Shown here: positions 46,608-57,049 of the stretch, one piece after another
How the letters are laid out: every line of letters starts with the position of its first letter
How positions within the stretch are numbered: position 1 is the stretch's first letter
NCBI RefSeq assembly: GCF_004342265.1
Contig: NZ_SMCS01000003.1
Location: 434,001 to 498,000, forward strand
Direction: 5' to 3'
Length of the DNA stretch: 64,000 nucleotides
Source of the DNA: Luteibacter rhizovicinus
GTDB taxonomy: Bacteria; Pseudomonadota; Gammaproteobacteria; Xanthomonadales; Rhodanobacteraceae
The notes under the pieces: generated by a model
What the model was told of the DNA's origin: nothing
Seen by the model: only the letters and a program-made list of their open reading frames with translations
The model's database searches: none
Position numbers and translations under genes: made by a program

Positions 46608-46679
46608 GGGTCAGAGTGATTTTTGACTCGCCGCCTGGAGCCTGCGAGGACAAGCACCTCTGAAAAATGACTCTGACCC
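46608..46679. repeat. 72-bp MITE-like element with 18-bp inverted ends
   Basis: The ends GGGTCAGAGTGATTTTTG and GAAAAATGACTCTGACCC are inverted repeats with one mismatch. The centre is GC-rich (GGAGCCTGCGAGGACAAG). It lies exactly upstream of the displaced Rhs core and supplies the in-frame stop. A truncated relative is at 44593-44658. Confidence 0.75.
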
Positions 46680-46773
46680 CTTTGGTCCAGAGATCAGGCC
46701 GATGGCCCCAACGTTCATCGGCAGAGCTGTTCCCCATTCAGATCGGCAGGCAAGCATTGGTGACTGGACCGTA

Positions 46774-47232
46774 TTAAGAACAGTAAGCCGGAGACGCCGT
46801 GTGATACGTCCACACAAGTCCCACGTGAGTCTGAGAGCCGGTGCCAGTAGGGCTCGATTCAACTGTCAAACTGGTCCCGTGCTTGCAAAAGACTGCGATC
46901 CTGCTTGATTTTTGGTCTTCCGAAAAAAGAGTCCACCCTAACTCCGGAGCGACACTTTTGTACCTATTTACCACTTGTTCGGGGGAGGCTGTGCTTTCGA
47001 GAAGGCCGGTTACCCCGATGGATGAACTGCGATCAAATTTTTTTATGTTGCCTATCAGATCAACCCCATACGGAAGTTTTTCCATCTCGAGGCTTAATGC
47101 CTCGACTGTCGGCCTTGGCCTTTCGATCGATTCAGTTTTCCCGCGCCACCACTGCCAAGCCTCGAGGCTCAAGACTGCAATGAACACAACAGCAAAAACA
47201 AGCTGTGCAATCAAGCGTGCCGTCGGATTCAC
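46774..47232 (-). CDS. Membrane-anchored candidate immunity protein of the intact Rhs
   Basis: This 152-residue protein has one N-terminal helix (LIAQLVFAVVFIAVLSLEAW) followed by a soluble domain with SPEQVVNRYKSVAPELGW and SSRIAVFCKHGTSLTVES. That topology would place the domain in the periplasm. GTG 47232 overlaps the Rhs stop (GTGA), the coupling expected of a toxin-immunity pair. The family is not recognised. Position, coupling and the parallel gene at 45533-45856 are the evidence for immunity function. Confidence 0.65.
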   Translation of the reverse strand: MNPTARLIAQLVFAVVFIAVLSLEAWQWWRGKTESIERPRPTVEALSLEMEKLPYGVDLIGNIKKFDRSSSIGVTGLLESTASPEQVVNRYKSVAPELGWTLFSEDQKSSRIAVFCKHGTSLTVESSPTGTGSQTHVGLVWTYHTASPAYCS

Positions 47233-50200
47233 CAGCTCAATCCCGTGCTCAATACCGGCACATTGTTCTCCACGGCCTGATAAGACCCTCCGGGTGTGCC
47301 AAAACCCGTTTCAAGAGACGACCCAGATGAATTGTACGAGATACCGCCCCCGAGACCATAGAAGCCCGAGGCTCCCGTTGATGCGCCATTGACGAAGTCA
47401 TCCACCGCAGCCGCAGAATGGTCGCAGCCGGATAGCAGCCCGCTCGTAACAGACCCTCCGAACTTACCGCTTACCATGTTGGCTGCACCCGTATATGCGG
47501 CACCAAAACCGATATACAGAGCTCCACTTCGTGTCAGGGTCAGACTCAAGGTTCCCACGTACGTTCCTATGGACGCATGGTAATAGTCTGGTGCCGCAGG
47601 TGGAGGCCGCCCCCAGAATCCTGGGTTATACATCGCTGCACTATCGTCGAGCCCCAAGGGATCCATAGATACCAGTGGCGTATTGTGCGAATAGATGTAT
47701 GTCCCCGGCCCTGCGGTGATGCCTATCGGGTCGCTCTGCAAGTATCTTCCGGATGCAGCATCGTAGTCACGATGGATGTTGTAGGCCATGCCGGATTCTG
47801 CGTCGAAGTACTGCCCCGGGAAGCGGAGGTTGAGCGTATAACTCGTCGCAGATACCGGTGTATTCTCTCCGAACGGATTGCTGGCGTAGGGCAACTGCCA
47901 CAATGTGGCGCTTGACCCATTCGTGACCACCCGCGGAGACCCAAGACCATCGGCATAGACATAGTTGATACCAGTGACGGTACCGTCCTGATCAACAATG
48001 CTGACTGGCAGGTCGTCCATCCAGACGTAGTCCCGCGTGGTGGTGCCGACGCTTTCAGTAAGTAGGTGGCTTGCCTCGTCGTAGTCAAACCGGGTTGTGA
48101 CACCACCGGCCGTCTTCTGGATGCGCTGACCCAGGGCATTGAGCACGTAGGTACCGACGGTAGTACCGCTGTTCTGAACGACCGTGAGGCGGTTACGCTG
48201 GTTGTAGCCATAACCGAACGCTCCGGAGGCCAGCACGTTGGCAGTCGTGTTGCCACGTGCGTCAACCTCGCGCGTGGTCGTGCCTACTCCTGTCAGACGG
48301 TGCGTGCCGCTTTGGTAGCTATACGTGCCGGCCAGCAGTCCCGGTGCGGTCTTCGACAACCGGTCACCGGTCTTGTTATAGGTGTATGCCTCAATGGCCG
48401 CTCCACTTCCGCTATTGACGTTGGTCAGGCGGTAAAGCGGGTCATAGACGTATGTCTCCGTGGCAGGGCTCGCTCTCACCGTGTCGCCCAGAGCGGTGAC
48501 ATTGCCCATGGTGTCCCGGGCAAGATGCAGGGAGAACGCCGTGCTTGCGATGTCGGTTAGCTGACCATTGGCATCGTAGGTACGCGTGACCGTCTGGCCG
48601 TTGCCGAGCACGTAGCTGGCAATCGAACCGAAGGGCCGATAAATAACATTGGATGCGACTGTGGTCGCTGTGCCGCCGGAGGGCGTGGCCGCAACCGTGG
48701 TAATGCGGCCATTCGCGTCGCGGGCATAGGTCACCACTGTGCCGTTAGAGGTGCTTGTCGAGCTGAGCCGGTTGCCAAGCGTCCAGGTGTAGCTGGTCGT
48801 GGTGGTCACGGTGCCGACGGTCTGCTGCTTCTTGATCACGTTCCCGCGTTGGTCGTAGCAGTAAATGATGCCGCCACTGCCTTCGATGACGCGGGTCAAC
48901 CGTCCGTTACCCGCACTGCCCGTGCAACCGGTAACCGAGTCTGCTTCGTCGAATTTGTACGCAACGTTGAGCGTCGTGTCGGGGTAGGTAATCGCAGTCA
49001 AACGACCCACCGCGTCGAAGGTCGACGTCGTGGCGATGTTGGTCGCATCGACTGAACTGGTCGGGTTGCCGCCAATATCGAACCCGCGCGTAGTGGTTCC
49101 CGTATCGGGACTGTGCAGGCCGGTAACGTTGCCGAGCGCATCGATGTCGTATGTCGTGTTCAGGCCATCCGGATCACTGAATCCTGTCACCCGATCGAGG
49201 GCATCGAAGGTCCTCACCGATTGGCTGTTTGCCGTGGCGGTGTTCGTCCCCTGATAGTCCTTGAGGGTGCTGACCAGCCGGTTCAGACCATCGAAGACCT
49301 GCTTACGCTGGACGGACAGACCATCTTGGCTGTGCACAAGATTGCCGTTGCCATCAAAGCTGTCGGTAAAGCCGGCACTGAAAACGGTACGGTTCAAGCC
49401 ATCGCTCAGCGTCATGAGCTGGCCGAGGGTATTGAACGTGCGGCCGAGCGAACGCGTCACGACGCCAGTTGGATCCTGCACCTGTTCACTCGTCCGATTG
49501 CCGCCGGCATCCAGCGTGTAGTGAATGCGATTGCCCAGCGCATCGGTGATATCGGTCAGGTGGTGAGCGGCGTCATACGTGTATGTCACGGTGACACCGT
49601 CTGCATCCCTGACCTGATGAACGGTGCCATCCGCGTTGTAGGTGACGGTGGTGATTGCATCTAATGCAGAAGCAGTACCCGATGCGTTTGCGCGCACGGT
49701 CGTCGTTGCCAGCCAACCACGCGGCGTATACGTAAAGTCGGTCAAGACTCCATTGGGGTCCTTGACGCGGGTAACTCGTCCGGCCTTGTCGTAAGAGATA
49801 TAGGTCGTGACCAGACCCATACCGTCGGCGACGGACTTGAGGTCGCCAAGGTGATGGCAGGAGCCGCCGAGTGTCGCGCAACCTGATTCGTCTGTGGTGA
49901 GGTAGTAAGCGTAAGACAGCGTGTCGGTCACATCCGTGCGTGGCCCGTCGACCGTCAGCAGAAGGCCGAGGAGCGGGCAGGTCGTCGTGTCGACCAAGGA
50001 GCAGTAGGTCATCAGCGAGCGGCGGACGCTGGCCGGCGCGGTGCCCGAGGCCGAGCAGGTGTAGGAGGGAGCAGCGACCGGGTCGATGAGGCAGGCGGCC
50101 GTGGTCAGGCCACTTGCGTTGTAGTCCCAACCCTCTTTGCTGACCAGGTTACCGGCATTGTCTTTGACGGTGCGAAGAAGCGGCACACGCAGGGTGGTGT

Positions 50201-51842
50201 TCCATGTGGTGTCGATGGTGCGCTGGTCGGGCTTGCCTTGGGCGTCGACCTTCTGGGTCATCAATCCGTTGGCGTCATACGTCACCGCCGTGACGTTGCC
50301 ATTGAAGTCGGTGTAGGTCGCCGGACGGCTGTTCGCATCATAAGTACGGGTTTGGAAAGGCTGGCCGCATTCGCCGCATGGCTTGTCGAGGGTCGCTACA
50401 CGAGCAAGGCCCTGGACCATGGTGTAAGCCTGATGCGAGCCCCCTCCCAAGGGATAAGTCACGTCCGACGTACCATCGGCATTGTAAGTAATCGAGATCT
50501 TTCCGACCCCTGCCGAAAATTGCGTCGACGTGGCCCGCCCCAGGCTGTCGAACGCCGTGTCCTCATAACGAACACCGTTTTCGTCGACAATTCCGGTCAT
50601 GGCCAACGGCAGGTTGCCACTGTTACTCAGTGCGAACTCGTTATAGAGATACTGGCGAGTCTTCCCATCGGGATACTGTACAAAAGTGAGATTGCCTGCG
50701 CTGTCGTACGTATACACCAAGGTGCCGCCGTCCGGCTCAGTGATCTGGCGAACGCGTGCATCGGAGTTATACGTGAGCGACAGTTGGCGACCATTCGGTG
50801 CCGTCACCGTAAGAAGCAGGCCGGGCTTGGGTGCCACGGTGGCGTCGGTTGATGCGTCGCTATAAGCGAGCGTTGCTACTTGTCCAGTCTGATCCTGGAT
50901 AGTGAGGAGACGCCCATCGGCGCTGTAAGTCTCTGAATGATGTAGCGCAGCCACGCTCAACGTATAGCCGATAGCGTGGCCTTGGGAGTCATCGGTTTCG
51001 GTCAACAGGTCAGGGTTATTTGCCGTCGTGGTCCAAGTTGCACCACTCGTCTTTTGGAACGTCTCACGAACGCCATTAGGACGATTCACGACAAGCGTAG
51101 GCGCACCATCGCTATAGCGAGAAAGGCTGCGGTTGAAGGAGTGGCTCCAACGCGAGCCCATCGACGTGGAGATGCCTGACGGAGAACTATTGTAGAAGCG
51201 ACGGAAGGTCAGCCATGGGTCCGGAGTGAAATCATCCTCCTGGATGTACTTGTTGCCAGTGGCTGTATTGATAGGATCACCGGCTTGCGGCAGTCCAAGC
51301 TCTGACGCACCTTGTGTTTGTTCGCAAGAGGGACTGCCGGCGCCACTCTTGCCGCCGTCGCCGTCGTGTCCCTCGCCACCGTCACAGCCCGCGCCTGGGC
51401 CATTGTTTTGTCCGGGTTCGTAGTCGCCAAACTGACATCCGTAAGAACCAGCGTGTGAAGGGTCCTCACCCCAGTGATAGCCGGCATCACACGTGTATAT
51501 CGAATAAGAAGCGAAGTTCGTGTACAGCAGCTCGGGAGGCCAACCGGGAAGGGGAATAACACAATGCGCGTCTGCCACCATTTGGGTGGTATGCAACGGC
51601 GGATTGTATGAATCCCCCGAGGGATCTTCTCGCCAGTCGGCCAGCCAGCAGTACTCGGGTGACCCGACTGATGAAAAGTATGAGGTCCACGCGGCAGCCG
51701 TTGCGTTCTCCGTCCACGCCTGAGCGGTAGGGCCGTCCCACTGGCGCCGGGTTCCATCAAAGGTGCTTACGGCGTTGTAATTTTGTGCGTCAAGCAGAGG
51801 AGAAAGAAGGGACAACACGAGAAAAATCCATATCCTTTTCAT
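47229..51842 (-). CDS. Rhs/YD-repeat protein with Sec signal peptide and variable C-terminal tip
   Basis: This 1537-residue polymorphic-toxin-type protein starts at ATG 51842, with GGAG 7 nt upstream. It has a Sec signal peptide (MKRIWIFLVLSLLSPLLDA), a Gly/Asp-rich linker (about 140-175), and a DUF6531-like domain (GDPINTATGNKYIQEDDF). About 1000 residues of YD repeats follow, then the RHS core (YADGLGSPRVVTN, GQYFDAESGMAYN, SMDPLGLDD). After residue ~1400 comes a 137-residue tip, rich in Gly, Ser and Tyr (SGALYIGFGAAYTGA, GFYGLGGGISYNSSG), without recognised motifs. No PAAR, VgrG or type VI gene is near, and the Sec signal suggests a WapA-like export route. Confidence 0.9.
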   Translation of the reverse strand: MKRIWIFLVLSLLSPLLDAQNYNAVSTFDGTRRQWDGPTAQAWTENATAAAWTSYFSSVGSPEYCWLADWREDPSGDSYNPPLHTTQMVADAHCVIPLPGWPPELLYTNFASYSIYTCDAGYHWGEDPSHAGSYGCQFGDYEPGQNNGPGAGCDGGEGHDGDGGKSGAGSPSCEQTQGASELGLPQAGDPINTATGNKYIQEDDFTPDPWLTFRRFYNSSPSGISTSMGSRWSHSFNRSLSRYSDGAPTLVVNRPNGVRETFQKTSGATWTTTANNPDLLTETDDSQGHAIGYTLSVAALHHSETYSADGRLLTIQDQTGQVATLAYSDASTDATVAPKPGLLLTVTAPNGRQLSLTYNSDARVRQITEPDGGTLVYTYDSAGNLTFVQYPDGKTRQYLYNEFALSNSGNLPLAMTGIVDENGVRYEDTAFDSLGRATSTQFSAGVGKISITYNADGTSDVTYPLGGGSHQAYTMVQGLARVATLDKPCGECGQPFQTRTYDANSRPATYTDFNGNVTAVTYDANGLMTQKVDAQGKPDQRTIDTTWNTTLRVPLLRTVKDNAGNLVSKEGWDYNASGLTTAACLIDPVAAPSYTCSASGTAPASVRRSLMTYCSLVDTTTCPLLGLLLTVDGPRTDVTDTLSYAYYLTTDESGCATLGGSCHHLGDLKSVADGMGLVTTYISYDKAGRVTRVKDPNGVLTDFTYTPRGWLATTTVRANASGTASALDAITTVTYNADGTVHQVRDADGVTVTYTYDAAHHLTDITDALGNRIHYTLDAGGNRTSEQVQDPTGVVTRSLGRTFNTLGQLMTLSDGLNRTVFSAGFTDSFDGNGNLVHSQDGLSVQRKQVFDGLNRLVSTLKDYQGTNTATANSQSVRTFDALDRVTGFSDPDGLNTTYDIDALGNVTGLHSPDTGTTTRGFDIGGNPTSSVDATNIATTSTFDAVGRLTAITYPDTTLNVAYKFDEADSVTGCTGSAGNGRLTRVIEGSGGIIYCYDQRGNVIKKQQTVGTVTTTTSYTWTLGNRLSSTSTSNGTVVTYARDANGRITTVAATPSGGTATTVASNVIYRPFGSIASYVLGNGQTVTRTYDANGQLTDIASTAFSLHLARDTMGNVTALGDTVRASPATETYVYDPLYRLTNVNSGSGAAIEAYTYNKTGDRLSKTAPGLLAGTYSYQSGTHRLTGVGTTTREVDARGNTTANVLASGAFGYGYNQRNRLTVVQNSGTTVGTYVLNALGQRIQKTAGGVTTRFDYDEASHLLTESVGTTTRDYVWMDDLPVSIVDQDGTVTGINYVYADGLGSPRVVTNGSSATLWQLPYASNPFGENTPVSATSYTLNLRFPGQYFDAESGMAYNIHRDYDAASGRYLQSDPIGITAGPGTYIYSHNTPLVSMDPLGLDDSAAMYNPGFWGRPPPAAPDYYHASIGTYVGTLSLTLTRSGALYIGFGAAYTGAANMVSGKFGGSVTSGLLSGCDHSAAAVDDFVNGASTGASGFYGLGGGISYNSSGSSLETGFGTPGGSYQAVENNVPVLSTGLSW

Positions 51843-52329
51843 CAGTGCGCTCCACCGTTAAATGCATGATTAGCGCTATGGCGACCGCCGTGGCTTCCGT
51901 AGCGCGCGTCGCCCAACAGCGGGATGTGATCAAAAAGTCTCGTGAGGTACCTGTGCCTACCCCTCCAAAAGGCAATCTGCGCGAGTACGGCGTCAGGACT
52001 GATCGGAGGCAGGACGTTGCAAAGCATTTTGTGCGGCATGCGGCGTCCAGACTCGAGTGATGGAGCGACGTTTACGTCGCAGCTCGGCCCAAATCCCCAA
52101 TCGTCGGGCGCGCTCGCGGCGAACGATAGGTCGAGATCATCCGAAAGTCTGTAGGGGAAATCTTACAGCGTCCGATTCGTGATCGGTTTGGCGTTGCCAA
52201 AGACGACACCATCGCCGTGAAGCAACGGCATTCCAACGGTTCACTGCGAGAGAAGGTGGGGGACCCTGGCAACTGCGGAAATCGGGACGGAGGCTGAGAT
52301 ATCCCCACGTTTCATACAGGCAGAACAAT
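51843..52329. other. Region between rhs and the IS3 relic; no confident gene
   Basis: This 487-nt stretch should contain the rhs promoter. A 65-codon minus-strand frame (51842-52039) ends in ATGA with the rhs start, but its codons and weak start do not persuade. A plus-strand stretch around 52130-52290 (RKSVGEILQRPIRDRFGV) resembles decayed coding sequence, origin unknown. Confidence 0.4.
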
Positions 52330-52889
<560 letters not shown>

Positions 52890-52929
52890 GGGCAAGCGCG
52901 CTCCTACAGGAGAGCTGCGGTTCCGATAG

Positions 52930-52961
52930 AAAAGCGGCGACCCATGGGTCGCCGCTTTTTG
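52930..52961. terminator. Terminator after the S9 peptidase gene
   Basis: The palindrome AAAAGCGGCGACCC/GGGTCGCCGCTTTTT, 7 nt past the stop, has A and T flanks suitable for termination in both directions. Confidence 0.85.
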
Positions 52962-52967
52962 TCTTCT

Positions 52968-55055
52968 CTATTTAGCCGCTGGAGCCGTCCACTGCTTCAA
53001 CCACGCATTCACCGTCTCATGCCACTGCACGCTGTTCTGCGGCTTCAACACCCAGTGATTTTCATCCGGGAAGTGCAGCAACTTGCTCGGAATACCGCGA
53101 CGCTGTAGCGCCGTAAATGCACCAAGCCCCTGCGTATCGGGAATACGGAAGTCCTTGCCGCTGTGGATGACAAGCATCGGTACGCGCCAGTCCTTCACAT
53201 GATTGATCGGATTGAAGCGCTCATAGTTCTCAGGATGGTCGTACTGCGTACCGCCGTTCTCTTTCTCTTCGAACCAGAGTTCTTCGGTGTCGTAGTACAT
53301 GGCGCGTGCGTCGAAGACACCGTCGTGGTCGATGAGGCACTTCCACGGCTCGTTCCACACGCCGGCGATCCAGTAGACCATATAGCCGCCGTAGCTGGCG
53401 CCGAGCGCGCAGGCGCGGCTTCCATCGAGGAAGCTGTATTTACCTAGCGCCGCTTTCCAGCCCTGCTGCAGATCGATCAGCGGCTTGCCGCCCCAGTCGC
53501 CAGAGATGGCATCGGTGAATGCCTGGCCGTAGCCGGTGGAGCCATGGAAGTTGACGGTGACTACCGCGAAGCCCTGGCCCGCGTATGTCTGCGCGTTCCA
53601 GCGATAGCTCCAGCTATTGGTCATCGCGCCCTGCGGGCCGCCGTGGATGATGAAGGCGACCGGATAGGTCTTGCCGCGCTTGTAGCCAACCGGCTTGACC
53701 ACGTAGCCCTGCACGGTTTCTTCGTTGGCACCCTTGAACGTGAAGAACTCAAAGTCGCCGGTCTGGGCGTTCTTCATGCGCTTCGCGTTGTAATGCGTCA
53801 CCTGCTTCAGGCTCTTGCCACGAAGGTCGGCCGTATACAGATCGGCCGGATGCTTGAGATCGTCGCGCGACAGCAGCAGACGCGTTGCGCCGCTGGCGTC
53901 GAATGCACCAACCGAGCCTTCGGTGACCAGCGTCGTGACCTTACCCGTCGCCGTGTCGATAGCGAACAGCGGGTGCTGACCGTTGTCGTCGGCGGTGGTG
54001 TAAAGCGTCTTGCCGTCGCGCGAAATCTGCAACGCACCGGCAGAACGGTCCCAGTCGGGCGCGACTTCGCGCTTCGTGCCACTGGCGAGATCCAGCGCCA
54101 TGATGCCGAAACGGTCGGCCTCGGAACCCGGCTCCTTCATCGCCGTGTAGTACAGCGTCTTGCCATCGGGCGAAGACAACGGGTTCGCGTCCCACGCCTC
54201 GTTCGCTTCGGTCAGGTTGACCGGCGCAGCAGAACCATCGACCGGCACGCTGAAGATGTCGAAGTTGGTCGACCACGGTTCCGTCTTGCCGGCGATGCGC
54301 GCGTCGAAGTAGACCGTGCGGCCATCGGGTGAGAACGAGAATTCGTCGTCGCCACCGAAGGGCTTGCTCGGCACGTCGCCGTCGATGCCGCGACTGAGCA
54401 GTACCGGCGGCGAACCGGCGGTGACGTCGGCGACGTAGAGCTGCGCGCGACGGCCATCGGCCCAGGTGTCCCAGTGGCGTACGAACAGCTTGTCGTACAC
54501 AGTGCCGGTGGATTTGTCTTTCTCGCGACCGTCCAGACGCTCCTTGGTGCAGGCAAGGTCGGCGCAGTCGGTGAAGACGTCGAAGGTCAGCAGCAGCTTC
54601 GAGCCATCCGGCGAGAGCTTGTAGCTATTGACGTCGATGGGCGCGTCGGTGACGGCCTGACCGGCGCCAGCGGCGAGGTTCAGCCCCTTGCCCGAGGTTC
54701 CCAGCGTGCGACGCCAGACCTGGGCCACGCCATCCTTCGGCGCGGCATAGAACAGCGACTGGCCATCGGGCGCCCAGCGCGGCGACGAGCCCTTGTCCAC
54801 GACCTTCACCGGTTGGCCGACCCTGTCCAGATCCAGCACGTAGATCGCCGTGACGCCCTTATTGGCGGCGTAATCGGTCGTGCGGACGGTATAGGCGGCG
54901 TAGTGGCCATCGGGCGACAGCTGCGGATCGCCCACGCGATCCATCATGACCAGATCGCGGATGGAGAACGGGTGCGGCGCGGCGGTATCGGTATCCGCGG
55001 CCCAGACCGGGCTGGCCGCGAGCGCGAGGGCTAGCGCGGCGAACAGAGGCTTCAT
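52968..55055 (-). CDS. Secreted S9-family prolyl oligopeptidase (acylaminoacyl-peptidase/DPP5-like)
   Basis: This 695-residue exported peptidase has a signal peptide (MKPLFAALALALAASPVWA), then a seven-bladed beta-propeller region with repeated SPDG motifs (QLSPDGHYAAY, WAPDGQSLFY, FSPDGRTVYF). The C-terminal alpha/beta-hydrolase domain has the triad Ser554 (GASYGGYM), Asp635 (SGKDFRIPD) and His667 (DENHWV). It probably releases dipeptides or amino acids from peptides in the periplasm. It is divergent from a POT peptide transporter, a sensible functional pair. Confidence 0.93.
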   Translation of the reverse strand: MKPLFAALALALAASPVWAADTDTAAPHPFSIRDLVMMDRVGDPQLSPDGHYAAYTVRTTDYAANKGVTAIYVLDLDRVGQPVKVVDKGSSPRWAPDGQSLFYAAPKDGVAQVWRRTLGTSGKGLNLAAGAGQAVTDAPIDVNSYKLSPDGSKLLLTFDVFTDCADLACTKERLDGREKDKSTGTVYDKLFVRHWDTWADGRRAQLYVADVTAGSPPVLLSRGIDGDVPSKPFGGDDEFSFSPDGRTVYFDARIAGKTEPWSTNFDIFSVPVDGSAAPVNLTEANEAWDANPLSSPDGKTLYYTAMKEPGSEADRFGIMALDLASGTKREVAPDWDRSAGALQISRDGKTLYTTADDNGQHPLFAIDTATGKVTTLVTEGSVGAFDASGATRLLLSRDDLKHPADLYTADLRGKSLKQVTHYNAKRMKNAQTGDFEFFTFKGANEETVQGYVVKPVGYKRGKTYPVAFIIHGGPQGAMTNSWSYRWNAQTYAGQGFAVVTVNFHGSTGYGQAFTDAISGDWGGKPLIDLQQGWKAALGKYSFLDGSRACALGASYGGYMVYWIAGVWNEPWKCLIDHDGVFDARAMYYDTEELWFEEKENGGTQYDHPENYERFNPINHVKDWRVPMLVIHSGKDFRIPDTQGLGAFTALQRRGIPSKLLHFPDENHWVLKPQNSVQWHETVNAWLKQWTAPAAK

Positions 55056-55170
55056 AGGTTTTATCCCTTGAACTGAGGAAAGCTAGGCCAGCGACGGTAA
55101 GCGCCACGGCCGCGCGGCGCAAGTCGCCGGACTGGCATACTCCGCACACGCCGCCACAGACGGATACGGA

Positions 55171-56988
55171 ATGAGCCCCACCGAAGCCAGCACCCTGCCC
55201 CGCAACGACGAACTTTTCGGCCACCCCAAGGGGCTGTACGTCTGCTTCTTCACAGAAATGTGGGAACGCTTCTCCTTCTATGGCATGAAGGCGCTGCTGC
55301 TCCTGTACCTGACCAAGTACCACCGCTACGCCGATGGCTCGGGCTACGACCTGATTGGCGCCTATGGCGGCCTGGTCTACTGCCTGCCGGTGATCGGCGG
55401 CGTGCTGGCCGACCGCTGGCTGGGCATGCGCAAGGCCGTGGTGTTCGGCGGATTGCTGCTGGTGGCGGGCCATGCCGGCATGGCCGTCGAAGGACACGCG
55501 GCGCAGCTGGTGAACGGCGTTGTCGTGCGGGACGAAGCTTCGCTACGGGTGTTCTTCCTCTCGCTTTCGCTGATCATCATGGGCGTGGGCTTCCTGAAGC
55601 CGAATGTATCGACCATCGTCGGCAAGCTGTATCCGAAGAACGATCCGCGCCGCGACTCGGGCTTCAGCCTGTTCTATGCCGGCATCAATCTCGGCGCTCT
55701 CTTCGCGTCGCTGGTCTGCGGCTACCTCGGTGAGACGCTGGGCTGGCGTTACGGCTTCGGCGCGGCAGGAATCGGCATGCTGCTGGGGCTGGCCATGTTC
55801 CTTTGGGGCAAGAAGTACCTGCAGGGTCATGCCGAGCCACCGGACCCGGCGAAACTGCGCGAACGCGTACTGGGCATGCCACGCGAATGGCTGATTTATC
55901 TTGGCGCGGTGGCCGGACTGGTGCCGATCGCGGCGCTTATGTGGGCCGCACTCAATGGTGCTTTCTCGCTGGGCGGCGATGTCTCGCTCGCGCTGATGCT
56001 GATGATCCTGGTGCTCGCCGTCGTACTCAGCTGGTTCGTGTGGTTCGTCACGACGCAGTGCACGCGCGTGCAGCGCCAGCAGATGATCGCGCTGATCACA
56101 ATGATCTTTATGGCGCTGATCTTCTACACGCTGTACGAACAGACGTATGGCTCGTGGGTAACCTTTACCGACCGCCTGCTGACGAAGGACATCTTCCCGA
56201 GTCTGGTTCGCGTCCGTGAACCCATTGCGTGGACATCCAGCGCATGGACCAACCTCGGCCTGTTCTTTGGACAGGCACCGTGGTCGATCGTGTCGCTGGT
56301 ACTGGCGCCGGCTTCGTTCGTGATATCGGCACGATTCTCTGATCGCCACGCGGCGTCGAAAGCGCCGCGAATCGTCGTCGGCGTGGTCTTCTCGCTGATG
56401 CTGGTGTTGCTGGTGCGCGATCTGGTGATCCTGCCGCAGACGGCGGGCTCACTGACCTATCTGGGCGCCCTCTTTCTTGTATTGCTAGCCCCGTTGTTTA
56501 CGTTCTTGTGGGGCTGGCTCGGCAAGATGAATCGCGACCCGTCGAAGCCGGTCAAGAGTGCGGCAGGGCTTTTGTTCGCTGCGCTTAGCTTCGTGCCGTT
56601 GGCTTTTGCCGCGCAGCACGCCGGAGCAACGGGGGGACTCGCCAGTGTCTGGTGGCTGGTTATCGCGTATCTGATTCTGGAAGCGGGAGAGATGTGCCTG
56701 TCGCCGGTCGGGCTATCCGCCGTTACCGAGCTGTCGATGCCCAAGGTCGTCAGTCTGATGATGGGGACGTGGTTTTTGGCTACGGCGTTCTCGGAGGCAT
56801 TGGCCGCATTGTTCGGGAAGCTGGCCGCGATCGATATCGTCGAGGGACAGGCCATGAACGTCGCCGAGGCTGCCGCCAAGTACGAGCATTTGTTCTGGTT
56901 GTTGATGTGGATCGGGCTTGGGTGTGCGGCTGTGGCGTTTGCCGCGGCGCCTTGGTTGAGGCGGTGGATGCATCGGGTGGAGCGATAA
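55171..56988 (+). CDS. POT/PTR-family proton-coupled peptide transporter
   Basis: This 605-residue protein has 12-14 membrane helices and the POT signature TEMWERFSFYGMKALL near residue 30 (the ExxER proton-coupling motif). The second signature, FSLFYAGINLGALFASLVCGYLG, is also present. It imports di- and tripeptides. The length is above the typical 490-500 because of extra helices in the middle. It is divergent from the S9 peptidase gene, with about 115 nt between them. Confidence 0.93.
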   Translation: MSPTEASTLPRNDELFGHPKGLYVCFFTEMWERFSFYGMKALLLLYLTKYHRYADGSGYDLIGAYGGLVYCLPVIGGVLADRWLGMRKAVVFGGLLLVAGHAGMAVEGHAAQLVNGVVVRDEASLRVFFLSLSLIIMGVGFLKPNVSTIVGKLYPKNDPRRDSGFSLFYAGINLGALFASLVCGYLGETLGWRYGFGAAGIGMLLGLAMFLWGKKYLQGHAEPPDPAKLRERVLGMPREWLIYLGAVAGLVPIAALMWAALNGAFSLGGDVSLALMLMILVLAVVLSWFVWFVTTQCTRVQRQQMIALITMIFMALIFYTLYEQTYGSWVTFTDRLLTKDIFPSLVRVREPIAWTSSAWTNLGLFFGQAPWSIVSLVLAPASFVISARFSDRHAASKAPRIVVGVVFSLMLVLLVRDLVILPQTAGSLTYLGALFLVLLAPLFTFLWGWLGKMNRDPSKPVKSAAGLLFAALSFVPLAFAAQHAGATGGLASVWWLVIAYLILEAGEMCLSPVGLSAVTELSMPKVVSLMMGTWFLATAFSEALAALFGKLAAIDIVEGQAMNVAEAAAKYEHLFWLLMWIGLGCAAVAFAAAPWLRRWMHRVER

Positions 56989-57049
56989 AAGCCTCCCTGT
57001 GCCAAGCGGATCACACTTTGAAATCGACGGTATCGAAACACATCGCCCT

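Noticed and set aside
51842-52039. A 65-codon minus-strand frame ending in ATGA with the rhs start
   Set aside because: The start is weak, no family is recognised and the region is degraded; the overlap alone is not enough.
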